18,061 nt of DNA, from NCBI GenBank assembly GCA_052388135.1, contig JBQTIM010000184.1, positions 1-18,061 on the forward strand, written 5' to 3'. The notes under the pieces were generated by a model. That model made no database searches and was not told where the DNA came from. It saw nothing but the letters and a program-made list of their open reading frames with translations. The DNA comes from JBQTIM01 sp052388135. Lineage in GTDB: Bacteria; Elusimicrobiota; Elusimicrobia; FEN-1173. Both the position numbers and the translations under genes were made by a program. Below, one piece after another: positions 13,945-18,061 of the stretch; the first letter of the stretch is position 1; every line of letters starts with the position of its first letter.

Positions 13945-14826
13945 TCAGCCGCCTTTGGGCATGCGGGTTTTTCGCAGGATGAGATCGCCGAGCCTGGGGA
14001 AGAGGACGCTCAGCCAGGCGCCGGGGCGCACCCACCAGGGGACGTAAACCTCCAGGGGCTGTTTTTCCACGGCTTTCACCACGGCCCGGGCGGCGCGTTC
14101 GGCGGAAATGCCGCGGATGTGGCGCGGGTAGTCCCGAGGCAGGCGCGACCGGTCCACACTCTCCGGCATTTCCGTTTCCACGCCGCCGGGGTAGATCACG
14201 GTGAAGCGGATGTTCTGCGCCGCCAGCTCCAGCCGCATGGATTCCGTGAGGCCGGCCAGGGCGAACTTGCCGGCGGAGTAGACGGCCATGTAGGGCAGGC
14301 CGCGCCGGCCGGCGCCCGACCCCACGTTGACGAAGTGCCCGCCGCCCTGGCGGGCCATGACGGGCGCCGCCGCCCGCACGGCGTGGACGGCGGGCCAGAA
14401 ATTGGTGGCGAAAATGTTCTCCATGTCGGACAGAGGCATGGACAGGACCGGCTCCATGATCAGGACGCCGGCGTTGTTGATGAAGACGTCGAGCCGGCCG
14501 TAGTGGTCGTGGGTCTTCTTGACGATGGACTCCACGTCCTCGCGCCGCCGCACGTCCGCCGGCAGGACCAGCGGCGGCGCGCCGCCGCGGTCCAGCAGTT
14601 CCCGCGCCAGCGATTCAAGCCGCGACACGCGGCGAGCCGCCAGGGCCAAAGCGTGCCCGCGCGCCGCCAAAGCCAGCGCCGCCGCCCGCCCGATGCCCGA
14701 TGACGCGCCGGTGATGAGGATGACTTTCTTGATTGCGGATTTCGGAGGGCGGATTGGGGATTGAGGATCCGACGTCATTTTCCGTTCCGCTTGGCGGTTT
14801 TTATGGAAGCCACCGTCATAGTTCAT
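13945..14826 (-). CDS. Short-chain dehydrogenase/reductase (SDR)
   Basis: Classical SDR with a Rossmann fold. It has the cofactor loop TGASSGIGRA, a basic patch AARRVSRL after strand 2 that favours NADP(H), NNAGV, the catalytic Ser region NVGSGAGRRG, Y-S-A-G-K for the Tyr-Lys pair, and YPGGVETEM. The C-terminal about 60 residues carry a hydrophobic VPWWVRPGAWLSVLFP segment, possibly membrane-associated. The substrate cannot be told. ATG 14826 overlaps the nadE stop as ATGA; the first 17 residues are not conserved-looking, so ATG 14778 is the alternative start. It is the last gene of the ANTAR-nadE-SDR unit. Confidence 0.9.
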   Translation of the reverse strand: MNYDGGFHKNRQAERKMTSDPQSPIRPPKSAIKKVILITGASSGIGRAAALALAARGHALALAARRVSRLESLARELLDRGGAPPLVLPADVRRREDVESIVKKTHDHYGRLDVFINNAGVLIMEPVLSMPLSDMENIFATNFWPAVHAVRAAAPVMARQGGGHFVNVGSGAGRRGLPYMAVYSAGKFALAGLTESMRLELAAQNIRFTVIYPGGVETEMPESVDRSRLPRDYPRHIRGISAERAARAVVKAVEKQPLEVYVPWWVRPGAWLSVLFPRLGDLILRKTRMPKGG

Positions 14827-16526
14827 TGCCGCTCAGCAATGCGCGATCCGAAATCCTCAATGTATTTATTCGTGACGGGCATGCGGCGGTCGCGGCCGAA
14901 GGCTTTGGGGGTGATCTTCACGCCGGGCGGGGCCTGGCGGCGCTTGTGCTCGGCGGCGGCGATGAGGCGCAGGACGCGCCGCGCGGCCGTTTCGTCCGCG
15001 CCCGCCTTTAAAATTTCAGCCAGGCCTTTGTCGCCTTCCACGGCCAGCTCGACGATCTTGTCGAGCGCGTCGTAGGGCGGCAGGGAATCCTGGTCCGTCT
15101 GGTTCGGGCGCAGCTCGGCAGTGGGCGGGCGGTCGAAGACGCTTCGCGGGATGATCTCGCGGCCGGCCCTCTCGTTGACGCGGCGCGCCAGGCGATAAAC
15201 GAGATTTTTGGGAATGTCCTTGATGACGGCGAAGCCGCCGGCCGTGTCGCCGTAGAGAGTGCTGTAGCCCACCGAGGTTTCCGATTTGTTCCCCGTGGTG
15301 AGGACCATCCAGCCGAACTTGTTGGACAAAGCCATCAGCAGGACGCCCCGGACGCGGGATTGCAGGTTCTCCTCGGTGATGTCGGCGGGTTTTCCGGCGA
15401 AAAGGGGCGCCAGGGCCTCCAGGAACTTCTCGACCACGGCCTGGATCGGGATGGAATGGAACGCCAGGCCCAGGTTGCGGGCCAAAGTTTCGGCGTCGGA
15501 GCGCGTCTCCGGCGCGTTGAACTTGGAGGGGAGCGTCACCCCGACGACGTTTTCGCGCCCCAGGGCGTCGGCCGCCACGCAGGCCACCAGGGAGGAATCA
15601 ATGCCGCCCGAGAGGCCCACCACCGCTTTCTGGAATCCATTTTTGCGCAGATAGTCCCGCGTGCCCAGCACGAGGGCGGCGTGGATTTCGTCCAGCTCCG
15701 CCAGCGGAGAAGCGACGGCCGGCGGAACGGCCGGGCGCGGCGCCGAGGGGGAGGGGAGGCTGAAAGCCGCGCGCGCGGGCTTGCGGGCCGGGGGAAGGTC
15801 CAGGTCCAGGGTGAGGAGGGCCTCCTGGAATTGGGGCGCGCGGGCCAGGACGCGGCCGCGGGGGTCCACCACGAAGGACGCGCCGTCGAAGACCAGCTCG
15901 TCCTGGCCGCCCGCGAGGTTGCAGTAGGCGACGTGGGCGCGGCTTTCCCGCGCGCGGGCGCGCAGGAGTTTTTCCCTTTGATCCAGCTTGCCGGCGTGGT
16001 AGGGGCTGGAGGAAATGTTGAGGATGAGGGAAGCGCCTTTCCGCGCCGCCTGGAGGGCGGGGCCGCCGGCCGTCCAGATGTCCTCGCAGACGGTGACGCC
16101 GGCCAGAGCGCCGCCGCTTTTGAGCAGGAGCGGGTCGCGGCCGGGGACGAAATAGCGCCGTTCGTCGAAGACGCCGTAGTTGGGCAGGAGCTGTTTGCGG
16201 TAGAAGGCGCGGACTTTGCCGCCGGAGATCACGGCTGCCGCGTTGAAGAGGCGGCCCGGCGCGCCCTCGGGACAGCCCGCCACGGCGGCGAGCCCCGGCG
16301 GAAAATCGCGCGCCAGAGTTTGCAGGGTCCGGGCGGCGGCCTTGAGGAAAGGGCCGTGGAGCAAAAGGTCTTCCGGGGGATAGCCCGTGAGCGCCAGCTC
16401 GGGAAACAGCACCAGGTCCGGGCGCAGAGGGGCGGCGCGGCGCGCGAAATCGAGGATCTTGGCCGCGTTGCCGGTTAAATCCCCGACGGTGGGGTTGATC
16501 TGCGCGAGGGACAGGCGGAAGGGCAT
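14823..16526 (-). CDS. nadE: Glutamine-dependent NAD+ synthetase
   Basis: The 567-aa protein has two domains. The N-terminal C-N hydrolase glutaminase (about 1-245) has the E43 (FPELALTGYP), K111 (YRKQLLPNYGVFDERR) and C147 (VTVCEDIW) triad. After a Pro/Ala linker (about 246-275), the C-terminal ATP-pyrophosphatase synthetase has the P-loop LSGGIDSSLVA (305-315), TTGNKSETSVGYSTLYGD and RPPTAELRPNQTDQDSLPPYD. It releases ammonia from glutamine and amidates deamido-NAD+ to NAD+. The length is normal. ATG 16526 gives the family start MPFRLSLAQINPTVGD; the open frame upstream overlaps the preceding gene. The ribosome-binding site is weak and the gap to the ANTAR gene is 35 nt. Confidence 0.97.
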   Translation of the reverse strand: MPFRLSLAQINPTVGDLTGNAAKILDFARRAAPLRPDLVLFPELALTGYPPEDLLLHGPFLKAAARTLQTLARDFPPGLAAVAGCPEGAPGRLFNAAAVISGGKVRAFYRKQLLPNYGVFDERRYFVPGRDPLLLKSGGALAGVTVCEDIWTAGGPALQAARKGASLILNISSSPYHAGKLDQREKLLRARARESRAHVAYCNLAGGQDELVFDGASFVVDPRGRVLARAPQFQEALLTLDLDLPPARKPARAAFSLPSPSAPRPAVPPAVASPLAELDEIHAALVLGTRDYLRKNGFQKAVVGLSGGIDSSLVACVAADALGRENVVGVTLPSKFNAPETRSDAETLARNLGLAFHSIPIQAVVEKFLEALAPLFAGKPADITEENLQSRVRGVLLMALSNKFGWMVLTTGNKSETSVGYSTLYGDTAGGFAVIKDIPKNLVYRLARRVNERAGREIIPRSVFDRPPTAELRPNQTDQDSLPPYDALDKIVELAVEGDKGLAEILKAGADETAARRVLRLIAAAEHKRRQAPPGVKITPKAFGRDRRMPVTNKYIEDFGSRIAERQ

Positions 16527-16561
16527 AAGGGGCGGGCGCCGCCGGAGCGCGGGCCGGGCGG

Positions 16562-17788
16562 CTACCTTTTTAAATCTTCGGCCAGCAGGATGGCCTCGGC
16601 GATGTCCTTCATGGACTTGCGGCGGTCCATGCTCTGTTTTTGGATTTCGCGGAAGGCCTCGGGCTCGGAGACGCCGCGCTGTTTCATGAGCACGCCCTTG
16701 GCCCGCTCCACCAGCTTGCGGGTCTCCAGGGCCTCCTGGGCGGCCAGTTTCTCGGTCAGCAGGCGCGTGTGGACGATGGCCGAGGCGCACTGGTTGGCCA
16801 CGGCCTGCAGGAGGTCCACGTCCTCCTTGGCGAAATGAAGTTCCTCGGCCGCGTAGGTGTTGATCACGCCCACGGCCTTGTCCTTGAAAAGCATGGGCAC
16901 CGAGAGCATGGAGACCAGGCCCTCGCTGGCGGCGATGTCGGGGAAGCCGTAGCGCTTGTCCTTGCGCACGTCTGGCACCGTGACGGGTTTTTTCTCCAGC
17001 ACCGCCTGGCCGGAGATGCTTTGGCTCACCTTGATGGGCGGCTTGTTGCGGTAGGCGTCCGACAAGGATTGGGTGGCGGCGATGCGCAGTTCCTTGCCGT
17101 CGTCGTCCAAAAGCATGACGGAGCAGGTCTTGGAGCCGAGGAGGGAGGCCGTCATGGCCACGATGAGCTGGAGGATTTCCTCCGGGTAGCGGTTGGACGC
17201 CACGGTGTGCGAGACGGCGGAGAGAGTTTGGATGGCGTCGGCCTTGCGCTTGGCGTCCTCGTAAAGCCGCGCGTTCTCGATGGCGCCGCCCACCTGCCGC
17301 GCGATGGTGGCCAGCAGTTTCAGCAGGCTGTCGCCGTGGGCCACGGGCTTGCGGTGCTGGACGTTCACCACGCCCGCCAGGCCGTCCCGCGCCAGAATGG
17401 GCACGGAGAGGAACCCCTCGTAGCGGTCCTCGGGCAGGCTCTGGAAGAATTTAAAGCGCGGGTCTTCGTGGGCGCGTTCGGAAAGCACCAGGGGTTTCTT
17501 GTGCTGGGCCACCCAGCCCGTGAGGCCTTCGCCGACCTTCAGGCGCAGGCGGCCGATCTCGCCGGGGTGCGGGGTCTTGGAGGCTGAAAGCACCAGGCTG
17601 TTGGAGGGGGGAGGCTCGTATAAATATAGGAAGCAGGCGTCCGCCTTGGTGACGCGGGTCACCAGGCCCACGATTTCCTGGAGGATGGGCTTCAGCTCGA
17701 GGGTGGAGCCCAGGATGCCGGTGATCTGATGGAGAAGATCGAGCTCGGCCGCCGAGTCAGCCGGGGCTGTTTTTTTCGCGCGAGGCAT
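16562..17788 (-). CDS. GAF-GAF-ANTAR regulator
   Basis: The 408-aa protein has two GAF sensory domains (about 15-165 and 180-335) and a C-terminal ANTAR domain (about 345-402; RKLVERAKGVLMKQRGVSEPEAFREIQKQSMDRR broken over its first two helices, then MKDIAEAILL). ANTAR domains bind paired RNA hexaloop hairpins to prevent transcription termination. No receiver or kinase domain is present, so the GAF domains must sense a ligand or partner directly. GAF1 keeps LKVGEGLTGWVAQHKKPL and GAF2 keeps QSISGQAVLEKKPVTVPDV. ATG 17788 has GGAG 10 nt upstream. It heads an operon with nadE, so it may govern NAD or glutamine-linked genes. Confidence 0.93.
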   Translation of the reverse strand: MPRAKKTAPADSAAELDLLHQITGILGSTLELKPILQEIVGLVTRVTKADACFLYLYEPPPSNSLVLSASKTPHPGEIGRLRLKVGEGLTGWVAQHKKPLVLSERAHEDPRFKFFQSLPEDRYEGFLSVPILARDGLAGVVNVQHRKPVAHGDSLLKLLATIARQVGGAIENARLYEDAKRKADAIQTLSAVSHTVASNRYPEEILQLIVAMTASLLGSKTCSVMLLDDDGKELRIAATQSLSDAYRNKPPIKVSQSISGQAVLEKKPVTVPDVRKDKRYGFPDIAASEGLVSMLSVPMLFKDKAVGVINTYAAEELHFAKEDVDLLQAVANQCASAIVHTRLLTEKLAAQEALETRKLVERAKGVLMKQRGVSEPEAFREIQKQSMDRRKSMKDIAEAILLAEDLKR

Positions 17789-17844
17789 AAAAGGTTTGCT
17801 CCAGTCGGAAGGATTTTAGAAACTGTATCAGGCGCCGGGCCAGG

Positions 17845-17873
17845 TTGACAAGCATACACATGTATGATAAAAA
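17845..17873 (+). promoter_or_regulatory. Candidate rightward promoter
   Basis: A perfect TTGACA (17845-17850) is followed after 17 nt by TAAAAA (17868-17873), in the only AT-rich patch at the right end. It would transcribe away from the ANTAR gene into the terminal inverted-repeat element. Confidence 0.35.
17853..17866. promoter_or_regulatory. Perfect 14-bp inverted repeat, possible operator
   Basis: CATACA-CA-TGTATG lies between the -35 and -10 of the candidate rightward promoter and about 65 nt before the ANTAR gene start. The position suits a repressor site, but no known regulator is recognised. Confidence 0.35.
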
Positions 17874-17962
17874 TTATTTATGAGGCCAAAAGTTCCGGTT
17901 CGCCGCGGGCCTTCCCGCCCGCATCCTGCAAGTCATCCGGAAACCTGTCATCGAGGAGGAGG

Positions 17963-18059
17963 CCGATTTTTCCGCGCCGAGGCGAAGAGCGAGAGGGGCG
18001 CAGGCCCTCTGCGGCCTGTAACCGACGAGCAACGAAGCCGCAGGGCGCGGAAAAATCGG
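17963..18059. repeat. 97-bp structured inverted-repeat element
   Basis: CCGATTTTTCCGCGCC (17963-17978) is the exact reverse complement of GGCGCGGAAAAATCGG (18044-18059), a 16-bp perfect stem. Inside is CAGGCC-CTCTGC-GGCCTG (18001-18018). It could be a dispersed repeat, a small non-autonomous mobile element or a large transcript-end structure. The window ends 2 nt later. Confidence 0.6.
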
Positions 18060-18061
18060 AA

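Noticed and set aside
16527..16790. 88-residue N-terminal extension of nadE
   Set aside because: It overlaps the ANTAR coding sequence, and NadE family proteins begin at the MPFRLSLAQINP equivalent.

Overview
The window is GC-rich, gene-dense bacterial chromosome, most likely from a Gram-negative lineage (lipoprotein signal, SpoIID-like and VanZ-like envelope proteins, RmuC, YchF, no sporulation genes beyond the SpoIID domain). Nothing here fixes the phylum. Many starts are GTG or TTG and many genes overlap by 4 nt, so the genes are organised as tight translationally coupled operons. No rRNA, tRNA or CRISPR array was seen.

Left third, + strand (1-4446): a stand-alone P-type ATPase nucleotide-binding-domain-like protein, a glycerophosphodiester phosphodiesterase with no ordinary start codon, a MidA/NDUFAF7-type methyltransferase, and a secreted TPR-SpoIID protein. 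The last is interrupted by one in-frame amber codon, exactly at the Tyr of its conserved QVY motif.

An island of different character follows (about 4447-5860). It is less GC-rich and its two genes, a small lipoprotein and a three-helix membrane protein, are both on the - strand. They are separated by a well-formed integron attC-type recombination site at 5419-5482. A second, degenerate attC-like palindrome and a candidate outward promoter sit at the right edge. I read this as captured integron gene cassettes with no integrase in view.

Central + strand operon (5889-9199): radC, a VanZ-like gene and yjbQ are coupled by GTGA overlaps. An unrecognised 218-aa gene with its own extended -10 promoter follows, then rmuC. 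A 318-bp gap holds two palindromic repeats. On the - strand are ychF and a small membrane protein.

The most interesting block is 11098-13774: a - strand nanocompartment operon coding for an encapsulated ferritin (EncFtn) with a C-terminal cargo-loading peptide, a VKOR-like membrane thiol oxidoreductase, and a family 1 encapsulin shell protein. A CBS-pair protein and a YHS metal-domain protein diverge from it. The VKOR gene between cargo and shell is not part of the standard ferritin-encapsulin layout. The shell protein carries two cysteines in its putative E-loop, which together suggest a redox link to iron storage.

Right end, - strand (13945-17788): a GAF-GAF-ANTAR regulator, glutamine-dependent NAD+ synthetase (nadE) and a short-chain dehydrogenase form a probable operon. 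It converges on the YHS gene across a bidirectional terminator. The window ends in a structured 97-bp inverted-repeat element.
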